Source of the DNA: Hondaea fermentalgiana
Taxonomy: Eukaryota; Sar; Bigyra; Thraustochytrida; Thraustochytriidae
Assembly: GCA_014084085.1 (NCBI GenBank)
Contig: NPFB01000180.1
Span: 1 to 64,000 of the forward strand
Length of the DNA stretch: 64,000 bases
Reading direction: 5' to 3'
Of this stretch, positions 48,020-57,007 are shown piece after piece; positions within the stretch are counted from its first letter, which is position 1; each line of letters begins with the position of its first letter. The notes beneath the pieces are model-generated. The model searched no databases and was not told where the DNA came from. It saw only the letters and a list, made by a program, of their open reading frames with translations. Made by a program: the position numbers and the translations under genes.

Positions 48020-50251
48020 ATGGACGCACACACGCAAGAGCTTATCGCGGAAAGCGAGCGTCTGCTCCGTGGCGAGCATCCATCGGCGTCGAGCAAACAA
48101 AGCGTGAAAAAGCCGAAGCCAAGGGTCGACAATCGAAAAAGCGCTCGATCCAAAGCACAGAGACGCCCACGACGACGGCGACGGCGGCCTCAAAGTGCCT
48201 CCGGAAGCACCCAATCTGATGCCAACACAAACAAAAACGATGACGATGATGACACCGACTCGCTAGTGTACTCCGAGGATGAGTCTGGCGAGTTTTATAG
48301 GTTTGCGGACGACGAAACAATTGCGAGAGAAAGACAACAAGAAGCAGAAGCTAAACAAGCTCAAGATGCTCTTGACGTCAGGCAAGCCGAGAGAGATGCA
48401 GCGGTCGCGACCATTGAGCTTGCTCAGACAAAAGTCAAGGTCGAAAAAGCGCAACGTCGCGCCAAACGTAGAACAAAGGCGAAAAAATCAAACAGTGCAG
48501 GTGGCAGTGCAGGGGACGAGAGCGACGTGGCAGAACAAAAGAAAAAGGCAGCGCGATTGAAGCGAAATAGCATTGCCGAGCTTGCAACGGAGCAGAAACA
48601 GCTTCTCGAAGAAAGCGAACGCGCCAAAGCAATGGCAACCAAGAAAGGCAGCAAAATGAAAAAACCAGCCCTTGTGCGACCAACCGTACAAGGGCCGACT
48701 CCCCCTCGAAGCAACGGAGGCGAGAACGCCGCACTTGGGGACCGTGAGTGGGACAACGAGCTTGCAAGAAGTATCTTAATCCTCTACAACGCCAACAGTA
48801 TAAACGAGGCCGAAATGCGCACTGCGCGTACGACCCCTTCCTCGAGACGATCCCAGAACAAGTCATTTTGGGGCAGCAACGCTCGCTCACCCAAACGAGC
48901 ACCATCCTCGCCGCAGCACAACATGCAGAGTAACGTAAGCCTACCCAGTCTCCCACCGTCCTCTGCTCCTGGCACTCAGCGCGGAATCACCTCGTCAAAG
49001 TCAACCACCACATTGCAAAAGGAGCTCAAGCAACCCAAGCAGATTTGGTTCTACGGCTCGGGAAGGCTTCGCGCCGTGTGGTGCGCTATTTCAAACAAGC
49101 ATCTTCGTGACGACATGCACCGTCTTAGCGGTCTTGATCCCACACGCTGCTCGCATCGCCTTTGTCGCGAGCTGCGCGAGTTCGAGAAGAAGTCGAAATT
49201 TGAAGAGTATATTGAATGCGCTCTCAACGCGCTTCGTGAGTTTTCGCGAGAGGCAACGCACGATCGCGCAGAGCGTCGCCGCGAGGCCGCTCGCAAGCAG
49301 CAAAACGGCTCGACAACAAGCGCCGACTCCCAAGAGGACCCAATGGCGCTCCACACGTGCGACCTCAAACCAGCATCGCTGGCGCAAGCCTCTGACGTGC
49401 TCGAAATGCAGGGGACCCAGGATGCCTACATGATCGACTACGCTACCTTGGATCCAAGTCTTTTAGCCGACGATGACGATCAGGGTGGCGGCCTCGTGGA
49501 GCGCATGATGTGGCGCCAGCTTGTGGCTTGCTGTAATATCTTTGGAACGAAGCTTTGTGACCTCGGTCGCTTTGGCCCTGCGCTCCAGCTCTTCAAGCAA
49601 GCAGAGGAGCTTTTGGAAAGTACCTCGGCGCTTGACGGTGGCGCTGCCTTTGTCGGCGCAATCCGCACCCAATTGCGAGCCTTTACCAACGACGCGCTTG
49701 GTTACTATTACTATAAGCGGAAAAAGACAAACGCCGCTGCCCTGTACACGGAAAAAGCTATGCGCGCGCACCATCGTTTGCAGCAATGGGACCATGTTGC
49801 CAAATGTCATTTGCATTGCGGAGCCATTCTCGCACTCATGGGCAAGCACGATGAGGCAATCAAGTGTTTGGCGCAAATCCTTGACATGGTCGATGACGAG
49901 CGCTTGCAGGTTGGCGGTACCAATGCTCAGAAAATATGTATGGTGGCCGTTTGCTATCACAACATTGCAGTCGAGCAGCTCGTCCTCCGCCGCCCCGCCG
50001 AGGCTTGCGTTTCCTCGCAAAACGCGAGGCGTCTTGCGCGACTCTCGCTCAGCTTCGCCAATCGCTGGATCAACTGGTTCGAGCGCACGCACCAGTACGC
50101 CCTGCAGAGGCTCGCGGCTCAGCACTCCTACCTCACTGCGGGCAAAGGGACTCCCAAACCGGCAGTCCCTTCGCAGCATCAACCACGGTCTTCGCTCAAG
50201 AACCCGAGCTTGCAAAAGTTCTACGGCGGCCTTGCCTCGGCGCTCGAGTAA
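48020..50251 (+). CDS. Z, TPR-repeat protein with basic coiled-coil N-terminus
   Basis: 743 residues from ATG 48020 (gccgccATGG). The N-terminal 90 residues are basic (RRPRRRRRRPQ) and then acidic. Residues about 100-215 are charged, Ala/Glu/Lys/Arg-rich and predicted coiled coil. A Ser/Pro-rich linker follows. Residues about 340-700 are helical, with TPR-like pairs such as GRFGPALQLFKQAEELLES, YYYYKRKKTNAAALYTEKAM, AKCHLHCGAILALMGKHDEA and VCYHNIAVEQLVLRRPAEA. TPRs bind protein partners. A flagellar or cytoskeletal adaptor role would suit such architecture but is not shown. It ends YGGLASALE. It is the only complete Z in this window; a broken copy lies at 43027. Confidence 0.8.
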   Translation: MDAHTQELIAESERLLRGEHPSASSKQSVKKPKPRVDNRKSARSKAQRRPRRRRRRPQSASGSTQSDANTNKNDDDDDTDSLVYSEDESGEFYRFADDETIARERQQEAEAKQAQDALDVRQAERDAAVATIELAQTKVKVEKAQRRAKRRTKAKKSNSAGGSAGDESDVAEQKKKAARLKRNSIAELATEQKQLLEESERAKAMATKKGSKMKKPALVRPTVQGPTPPRSNGGENAALGDREWDNELARSILILYNANSINEAEMRTARTTPSSRRSQNKSFWGSNARSPKRAPSSPQHNMQSNVSLPSLPPSSAPGTQRGITSSKSTTTLQKELKQPKQIWFYGSGRLRAVWCAISNKHLRDDMHRLSGLDPTRCSHRLCRELREFEKKSKFEEYIECALNALREFSREATHDRAERRREAARKQQNGSTTSADSQEDPMALHTCDLKPASLAQASDVLEMQGTQDAYMIDYATLDPSLLADDDDQGGGLVERMMWRQLVACCNIFGTKLCDLGRFGPALQLFKQAEELLESTSALDGGAAFVGAIRTQLRAFTNDALGYYYYKRKKTNAAALYTEKAMRAHHRLQQWDHVAKCHLHCGAILALMGKHDEAIKCLAQILDMVDDERLQVGGTNAQKICMVAVCYHNIAVEQLVLRRPAEACVSSQNARRLARLSLSFANRWINWFERTHQYALQRLAAQHSYLTAGKGTPKPAVPSQHQPRSSLKNPSLQKFYGGLASALE

Positions 50252-51000
50252 AGCAAGTGGTCTTGATTGCTGCTGTCAGGCAGACAGGTCATCGCATCGC
50301 ATCGCATCGCATCGCATTGACATGCGTTGACAGAACACCTCGACCCAAGTTCCTTTTCTTCTTCTTTCTTTCCGTAAAATGGATGCGTATTAGTTTTTTT
50401 TTTTCTAAAGATTTTTCCTCTTCGCCATTGTCCCACCCAAGGGTGGGCAAGCAAAGCAAGCATTCCACGCATACGCTCGCGCTCACGCTCAGGCTCAAGC
50501 CCGGACTTGCACCAGCCTCGACGCCGTCAACGTCTGCAGACAGACCGGCGGCCAGCCGGTCGCGCACGTCGCAAAATAGCTGAAGAAACGATGCCTCGCG
50601 TCGTTTGTCAGCTCGCTCGCTCGCTTGCTGGATGCGTTGCGTCGCCAGACCCTCGGTTCTTGTGTAGCGTCTTCTCTCTTTATTCGCGCCACTTCGGCGC
50701 ACCTGCGGGATGGCGTAGCCGAGGCCGCTCCAGGAATGTGCATCGGTGGCAAACTCGGTCTCGCGGGCGCTCGCGAATCTCCCGCGTCCGACTTGATGCG
50801 TGGTGGCACACGGGAAGAAGAGCGAGCGGCTCAGAGAAGATGAGAGGGAGGGCCTGGAGGTAAGAGGTTGTTCGATTTCTCCGTGTGCCGCCCAAGGACT
50901 AAACGCAACGCAGCGGTGCAGCCCAGAACCGGATCTCGAGCGATTGAAGAAAGGGCGTGGGGGGAAAGCTGTTTGGTCAGAGCACGCACCCAAGCAAAGA
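50252..51000. other. spacer before the RhoGEF gene
   Basis: 749 bases. A (CATCG)n pentamer run occurs at 50290-50316 and a T-run near 50393-50404. The sequence GGAGGTAAGAGG near 50858 resembles a 5' splice donor after a short ATG frame (from 50839), so a 5' untranslated intron of the RhoGEF gene is possible. Confidence 0.5.
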
Positions 51001-53094
51001 ATGGCAACAACTATGGCCAAGGCCCAAGCGGGCGCGCCTGCGTCCGCTCCAGCGCAAATGCAGCGTGTGGGGATGAACCATGCAGCATTTGGAGCGTGCG
51101 AACTCGGCAGGCAGCTGCGAAAGAAAAAGCTGCAAGAGCTCAAAGCCAAGCGGGAAATGAGCAAAAGCAAGGCAAACCTCAAGTGCTCCTCGTTCAACCA
51201 TATGCGCCAGAACTACTCGAAGCAAAGACCGCTCTTTATGGAAATGTTGAAAACAGAGCGCGAGTATGTTGACTCGCTGCACATTGTTGTTTCTCGCTTC
51301 ATGCTTCCGTTGCAAGTGGCTCTCGAAACCTACCAGGCACCACTCTTTATCACCAAGAAGGAGATGGCCGACATCTTTGGCAACATCGCTCAGCTCTTCG
51401 AGGTGAACATGGAGCTTTTGCGCATAATCGAGGACAATCTCGGTCTTACGGGTGCTGAAGGTGCTGATCGTGCCGAAAAGAAAGACGACAACGACTTGGC
51501 AACAGCATTTGCGGAAGCCTTTACCAACATGCTTCCTGTGTTCAAAGCATTTTACTCTGTTTACGCCAACAACTACGAAAAGAGTATCGATGTCGTCGAA
51601 GAGTGCAGATTGAGCAATCCCATGTTCCGTCGCTTTCTCGAGATTGCCCAGCAATCCAAGGACCTCAGGGGCCTTGATCTCGGCGACTATCTCATCAAGC
51701 CCGTTCAGCGTATCTGCAAGTACCCTCTTTTCTTTCGAGGTCTTCTCGAATGCACTGATGAAGGTCACCCCATGTACAGCAAGCTCGAGGCTGCCTCGCA
51801 GGCTGTAGCCCGCATCGCTGCCCAGGTCAACGAGACTGGCAAAGAGGCTGCAAACGCAATGCGAAGCTTTGAGATTGCGAACCAACTTGATGGACTCGAC
51901 AAGTATGATCCTTCACTCGAGGTTGTGGCGCCAGGGCGCCGATTTGAGCTCGACTTCCAGTGCAAGCTTCACTATAGCTTCCAAGCTCCAGGGGCCAAGC
52001 CCACCAAGGAAATGCGTCACGCGCCGCACAAGAAAAAGCCTCGCGAATGCTTTTTGTTCAGTGACGCTCTGCTTATTGCAAAGTCCATGGGCAACGATAA
52101 GCTTGAATTCAGGTTCTGGCTCGAGCTCGAAAACATTCTCATTACCATCCCGCCATCCCATTCTCACGGCGGCGGCGGCGGCGGCGGCGGTGGTGGTGGT
52201 GGTGGTGGTGGCCAGAATGGTGGCCAAGGTCCAGGCCAAGGCTCCGCGGGTCAGGGTTCCGGCGCACCGGGCACGAGCTCAGAGAGCGGCGCCAACGGCC
52301 AAGGTGACTCGGGCGAATACGAGACCTTTAGTGCGGCGCAAAAGCGTCTTCCACTTGACATTGTGCGAATCCGCATCATTTCCAACGAAAAAGAAAACAA
52401 GAACCAGGACAAGAAAGACCACAAGCATCAAGAGAGAAAGGAAAGCAAGCATCAAGACAAGAAAGAGAAGGACAAAAAGGACAAGAAGGAAAAGGACAAG
52501 AAAGAAAAAGATAAAAAGGGCGCCAAAAAAGTCACTAGTGGCTCCTTTTCTTCCCCGCATGCCGCGGTGTCGGAGCACAGCACCGATGATGGCTCGTCTT
52601 CAAGACCCTCGAGCTCAGGTGCAGCCGAAGACGCCGTGGGACCTTTGCCGAGCACGAGCAAGAATGATGGCAGCGCCCATGCGAGTGGAAAGGCGTCGCG
52701 AGCTTCGTCGACGAATCACAAGCGTTCCGTCTCTGCAGCCCCCACGGGATCAACGCCCTCGACAAGCACATCATTGCCAGCATCAGCACCGACTGGGGTT
52801 CCTGTCGTGGAAAAGTACACCTTGTGGTTCAAGTCAGGCAAAGAGCGAACGAAAGTCTTTCAGCGAATTGTTGCACTCCAGGCCAAGGTGGAGCAGCTCA
52901 AGGAGCAACGCGCATCATGTCTCGTCCAGGCGCACAAGAATGCGTCAACTTCATCGATTGCGGACGAGACGCTTACATCCCCCGTCGGCCCCGCCGCACC
53001 CGGTCATGGACGGTCCAACACGCAGCCAACGCCAAGCGTAAGTGGTATTTCATCGCCCCGCTCGCCCAAGGCTCCCGATACGGCAGCCGCCTAA
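51001..53094 (+). CDS. Rho guanine nucleotide exchange factor (DH-PH) with an insert-split PH domain
   Basis: 697 residues from ATG 51001. DH domains load GTP on Rho/Rac/Cdc42 GTPases, controlling actin. The DH domain (about 76-265) has LKTEREYVDSLHIVVSRFMLPL, ITKKEMADIFGNI and LGDYLIKPVQRICKYPLFF, the hallmark DH helix. The PH domain begins at about 305 (FELDFQCKLHY), continues RECFLFSDALLIAKSM and FRFWLELENILI, then breaks. About 215 residues of poly-Gly, Gln/Gly, KDKK-type charged repeats and Ser-rich sequence follow. The final strand and C-terminal helix seem to resume at YTLWFKSGKERTKVFQRIVA (about 605-625). The Gly run is encoded by GGC/GGT repeats (52165-52212). The tail is Ser/Pro-rich. 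The GTPase target is unknown. Confidence 0.9.
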   Translation: MATTMAKAQAGAPASAPAQMQRVGMNHAAFGACELGRQLRKKKLQELKAKREMSKSKANLKCSSFNHMRQNYSKQRPLFMEMLKTEREYVDSLHIVVSRFMLPLQVALETYQAPLFITKKEMADIFGNIAQLFEVNMELLRIIEDNLGLTGAEGADRAEKKDDNDLATAFAEAFTNMLPVFKAFYSVYANNYEKSIDVVEECRLSNPMFRRFLEIAQQSKDLRGLDLGDYLIKPVQRICKYPLFFRGLLECTDEGHPMYSKLEAASQAVARIAAQVNETGKEAANAMRSFEIANQLDGLDKYDPSLEVVAPGRRFELDFQCKLHYSFQAPGAKPTKEMRHAPHKKKPRECFLFSDALLIAKSMGNDKLEFRFWLELENILITIPPSHSHGGGGGGGGGGGGGGGQNGGQGPGQGSAGQGSGAPGTSSESGANGQGDSGEYETFSAAQKRLPLDIVRIRIISNEKENKNQDKKDHKHQERKESKHQDKKEKDKKDKKEKDKKEKDKKGAKKVTSGSFSSPHAAVSEHSTDDGSSSRPSSSGAAEDAVGPLPSTSKNDGSAHASGKASRASSTNHKRSVSAAPTGSTPSTSTSLPASAPTGVPVVEKYTLWFKSGKERTKVFQRIVALQAKVEQLKEQRASCLVQAHKNASTSSIADETLTSPVGPAAPGHGRSNTQPTPSVSGISSPRSPKAPDTAAA

Positions 53095-53377
53095 AGAATA
53101 CGATCTTACATTTTTTCTCCGTATCTGACCGATGCGTCCACGTCACGTGCACGCCACAAATCACGAATTCGTTCCGATGGGAGAGAGCTTTTACTGCAAG
53201 GACTGCCGTCGGATTTGCAGCGACAACAAGGCTCCTTCTGAATTCAGCCCTGGCAAAAGAGACAAAAAAGAAAAGTGAAACAGTACAATCTCTCTCTACA
53301 TCGGCCAAGCTATTTTTGACTGTGATTCAAGGCTTTTAAAAATTGCAAAACACTCTTTTTTCTTGACTGTTGGGGAA

Positions 53378-54865
53378 TCAAATCTGCTCAAAGTAGCGTT
53401 TACGCTCCCAGTCGGTGACAGCTTGGTCATACGCTTGCTGCTCGAGCGCGTAAAAGTGCGCATAGTGTTCCTGAACTTCTGCGCCAAAGGTATTGCGCAC
53501 GAAGTCGCTCTTGGCAAACGCACGTGCCGCCTCACCAAGTGTGGCCGGAGGCTTGCGCACCGCATCCGATGCCGCCTTGTAGCCATCGCCTTCGAGAATG
53601 GGCGGCGGCTGGAGTCCACGCTCGATGCCATCGAGACCAGAAGCGATCGCTGCAGCAAAGGCAAGATACACATTCACATCGGCGCCTGGAAGGCGACATT
53701 CGATCCGGAGCGCTTGGCCGCTACCTACAACACGAAAACCAGCTGTGCGATTGTCCTTGCCCCATGCAGTGGCAGTGGGAGCCCACGAGCCAGACTGGAA
53801 GCGCTTGTAGCTGTTGACGGTTGGCGCGTAGAGGGCGAAGAGCTCTGGCGTGTGCTCAATCCAGCCCGCGAGAAAGCTCTTGAAGATGGGGCTGCACTTT
53901 TCGATCGAGTCGAGCGTATCATCGCCGTAAAACAGGTTAGAGCCTTCGTTGTTGAAGACCGAACAGTGAATGTGGCACGAGCTGCCGGCGTCAGTGTCGA
54001 AAGGTTTGGCCATGAATGTGACACTGCGCCCCTGTGACTCGGCAATTTCTTTCATGGCCTGCTTGAAGATCATGTGGCGATCAGCCATGCGCAACATCTC
54101 GTCGAAACGCACGTTCACTTCATGTTGACCAATTCCCGTCTCTCCCTTGGAGTTTTCCACGGGGACGCCCGACTTTTCGAGCATGCGGCGCACCTCACGA
54201 TGAAAAGGCTCCGTACGATAGCCTTGCAGGATATGGTAATCCTCACTGTAATACCCAGCAGGCTTGACGCCAGCGTACCCCTTTTCGTGCGCTTCGCGGT
54301 AGCTATCCTCAAAAAGATAATGCTCCAATTCGGAGGCGGCATTCACCACGCCAATCTGCTCGGCAGAAGACTTGCCTTCGTTGAAGGTAAGACTTTCGAG
54401 ACGCTTGAGCTGGTTGCGCAAGATGGAGCGAGGAGCAATGGGAACCAATTCGTGCGAGTCAGTGGCGTGGACGTCGCATTGAACGATCGCGGTCCCCTTG
54501 TTCCACGCGCAGACGGTGAGCGAGTCGAGATCCGGGACAAGATGGCAGTCCCCATAGCCTGCCTCCCAGCTGGCAAACTTGAATCCCGGAAGCGGGTTCA
54601 TGGGCACGTCCACACAAAAGAGATAGCCGCACGAGTGCGCACCGCTGCGCACAACGTTGGCCAGAAAGTCAGATTTGTTGTACCGTTTGCCCATGAGGCG
54701 TCCGTACAGGTCCGTGAACCCGACAATGACGGTGTCTACGTTGCCGTCCTCCAGCTTGCGCTCGACCTCGGACAGCTTCGCCTCGCTCACGGCGCTGCCC
54801 AGATTCCGCGCGTGCAGCTTCCCTGCAGCGAGGCTCCGGGCGCCTGCCCTCCTCATGGCGAACAT
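53378..54865 (-). CDS. type-I-like glutamine synthetase family enzyme, mitochondrial presequence
   Basis: 495 residues from ATG 54865. Another in-frame ATG at 55105 would add 80 low-complexity Arg/Gly residues, which I judge untranslated. MFAMRRAGARSLAAGKLHARN looks like a mitochondrial targeting peptide. The body is of GlnA/PuuA type: a beta-grasp start (IVGFTDLYGRLMGKRY), PDLDSL, the metal site ELEHYLFE, GIGQHEVNVRFDEMLRMAD, FMAKPFDTDAGSSCHIH and RIECRLPGADVNVY. The enzyme class couples ATP hydrolysis to amide formation on glutamate. Bacterial GSI, gamma-glutamylpolyamine ligases and related enzymes share these motifs, and I cannot choose the amine substrate. The usual GSI adenylylation Tyr motif is not seen. 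It is convergent with the RhoGEF gene. Confidence 0.9.
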   Translation of the reverse strand: MFAMRRAGARSLAAGKLHARNLGSAVSEAKLSEVERKLEDGNVDTVIVGFTDLYGRLMGKRYNKSDFLANVVRSGAHSCGYLFCVDVPMNPLPGFKFASWEAGYGDCHLVPDLDSLTVCAWNKGTAIVQCDVHATDSHELVPIAPRSILRNQLKRLESLTFNEGKSSAEQIGVVNAASELEHYLFEDSYREAHEKGYAGVKPAGYYSEDYHILQGYRTEPFHREVRRMLEKSGVPVENSKGETGIGQHEVNVRFDEMLRMADRHMIFKQAMKEIAESQGRSVTFMAKPFDTDAGSSCHIHCSVFNNEGSNLFYGDDTLDSIEKCSPIFKSFLAGWIEHTPELFALYAPTVNSYKRFQSGSWAPTATAWGKDNRTAGFRVVGSGQALRIECRLPGADVNVYLAFAAAIASGLDGIERGLQPPPILEGDGYKAASDAVRKPPATLGEAARAFAKSDFVRNTFGAEVQEHYAHFYALEQQAYDQAVTDWERKRYFEQI

Positions 54866-57007
54866 GGCGGTGCGCGCCTGATCTGCGCGCGAGTCCGCGT
54901 CGCGCCGGCCCGAAGCCCGCGACCTGCGCGCCGCCGGCCCCTGCCCGCGTCCCTGTGCTCCTCCTCCTCCTCCGCGACCTTCGCCTCGCGCGCAGCTCCG
55001 ACGATACGAGACTGCACGGGCCCCCTCGCAGTACTTCGATCGTCTGCACTCGAGCGGAATTTGGGCTCGGCCTGGGCCTAGTTCTGATCGACTGCAGCAT
55101 TTCATTTACTGCATCGCAGCAGGCGGTCCCGCGTGCACACGGACTCTGTCCAGAGGCAGCAGCGGCTCCGGGCGACCCTGCGCCCGGAGCAGGGCGCGGC
55201 AGGGCCCGCGCGCATGAGAGCGCCGCCGACGCGCGCCGCGCCGCACGGTTGCGAGGACGCAGCCCTCATCGCAATCTTTCTCCTGCTTGGGATGGGCATG
55301 CGCGCGGGGACCCCTGGGAACGAATGGAGTGTGTACCTGGAGGATGTATCCGTTGATCGATGATCGGGACCTTGCACGAGGCAGGGCGCAACAGGGCAAT
55401 GGCGCACTGGCGGCGCAGCGCGGTGCAGACATCATGGTCAGCGAGGCGCGGGCCGGGCTGGCCCGGGTGCGCTGCGCTGGGCGTGACTTGATGATCGAGC
55501 AGAGATAGCAGAAGCATTAGTAGGCCTACACAGCGGCCGGGGGGGGGGCAGAGTGCAGATGTCCGCTCCGCACGGAATGTTGGCGAAGCATATCCTGGGT
55601 CGAAGCGGGGGTGCAGGCTGAGATGCCGCTGAGGCCTGGAAGATGCATCGGACATCTTTGCTTATGTGGGCGCGGAAGGACTTGGCATGTTGTGTCGGCG
55701 CTGCGAAACAAGGTGGAGAAGGCGAGCTACCACTGCGGCGGCAATGGAGCAACAAGTTCACGTGCCGCGAGAGAGGACCTGCTGGGGGACAGAAAAAGGA
55801 AGATGCACCCAACGAGAATGTGCATGGGAACCGAAGGTGAGACAACACTCGCGCATACCTTCGGCCGCATGGCCAGGCAGCCAGGCAGCCAGCCTTCAGG
55901 CCGATGAGCCAGCCAATTATTGCCATGCCGCGCCACGCCACGCTACGCCCCGCCACTGAACTCATTCACAATGCAATACAATACAATGCGATTCAACGCA
56001 ACGTAACGCAACGCAACACAGCGCGTCGCAGACGCAGGAATCCCGTAATCGTGATTTCGGCGTAGATCAATCAATCGATCGCACGATCGGTGGAGGTCGT
56101 TGTTTCGCACGTGCTTGACTGTCCGCCCATCGTTCCACGCCCTTTCTCTGTGCCGTTTCCCCCGCAACTTTCTCTACACCATGCCGCGAGTTCATATACA
56201 CGCGCGCGCGTACCCCTATCGCTCTTCCTTTTTCACCTTCCTCCAATCGTGTCGCTCGAACCCTCCTCTCCGCGCGCAAGTAAACTCAACCGCGGCCGCG
56301 GTGCCCTCCGCGTCGACAAAAGGCTCTCCAGGACCGCCACGATGGCCGCCACGACGGCCGCCACGACGGCCGCCCTCGCGAAGGCCGCCCTCGCGAAGGC
56401 CGCCCGCCGGAAGCCCGTGAAAGACCGCGAGGAACTGACCGCCCCCGCCTGCTTAGACTAGCCAGGTCGCCTGGTTCGCTTTCTGGGTCTTTCCCCGCAG
56501 TGATAAGACAGATGCCCTCCGTCCCGCAAGCTGGGTCAGGTCAGTGTGGCGGCGCGCCGCGGAGCTTCTCTTCTTGTGTGGTGGTATAGGCGAATGGGCG
56601 CGAGAGGGTCCGCGCCCGGCGAGCGCGGCGCGGGACGCGAAAGACCATGGGCGCCCGCGCCGCGCGTGGCGGGCGGGAGGGCAGGGAGGGGCGGCCGGGC
56701 CTTGCGCGTCGCGTGAGAGAGGCGGCGAGGTCGGCTGAGGCCGAGTCGGACCGAAATCCAGGACACCGGGAGAGAGGTCCGCGCAGCTGCTCCCCAGGGG
56801 GGGGGGGAGACGCGAGTGGACGAAGAAGGCGGAGCAGATATTCCTTGTAAGTCGCCGTGTGCCTGCGTGCGTGTATACGTGCATTCATACGCCGGAGAAG
56901 GGGGTGGGGACCCGTGAAAAGGCAAAACCAAATCACAACAATCAAGGCGAAGGGACTTGAAGAAGAAAGGAATTCATTTGGTAAAAGCCATAGCTTGGGC
57001 GAGAAAA
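54866..57007. other. 2.1 kb divergent spacer of the glutamine synthetase and protease genes
   Basis: The left part is GC-rich. 55968-56016 holds degenerate pentamers of CAATA, CAACG and GTAACG type. A 39-codon ATG frame at 56341 is listed separately. A run of G occurs near 56797-56807. No other gene is supported. Confidence 0.5.
56341..56460 (+). CDS. possible 39-residue Ala/Lys-rich small ORF
   Basis: An ATG in good context (cacgATGG) opens a short frame with internal repeats: MAATTAATTAA, then LAKAALAKAA, ending in PACLD and a TAG. It could be a small peptide, an upstream ORF of the protease gene, or chance in a repeated GCC-rich stretch. Nothing else supports it. Confidence 0.2.

Larger units (their letters stand above)
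46033..48600. repeat. segmental duplication block C (Y3, spacer, start of Z)
   Basis: Similarity to block A runs through Y3, the spacer and the first 580 bases of Z. Beyond 48600 the Z gene has no second copy in this window. No X remnant is seen at its left edge. Confidence 0.8.

Noticed and set aside
54866..55105. An 80-residue N-terminal extension of the glutamine synthetase from ATG 55105
   Set aside because: It is Arg/Gly low complexity, while the ATG at 54865 gives a normal mitochondrial presequence followed by the enzyme.
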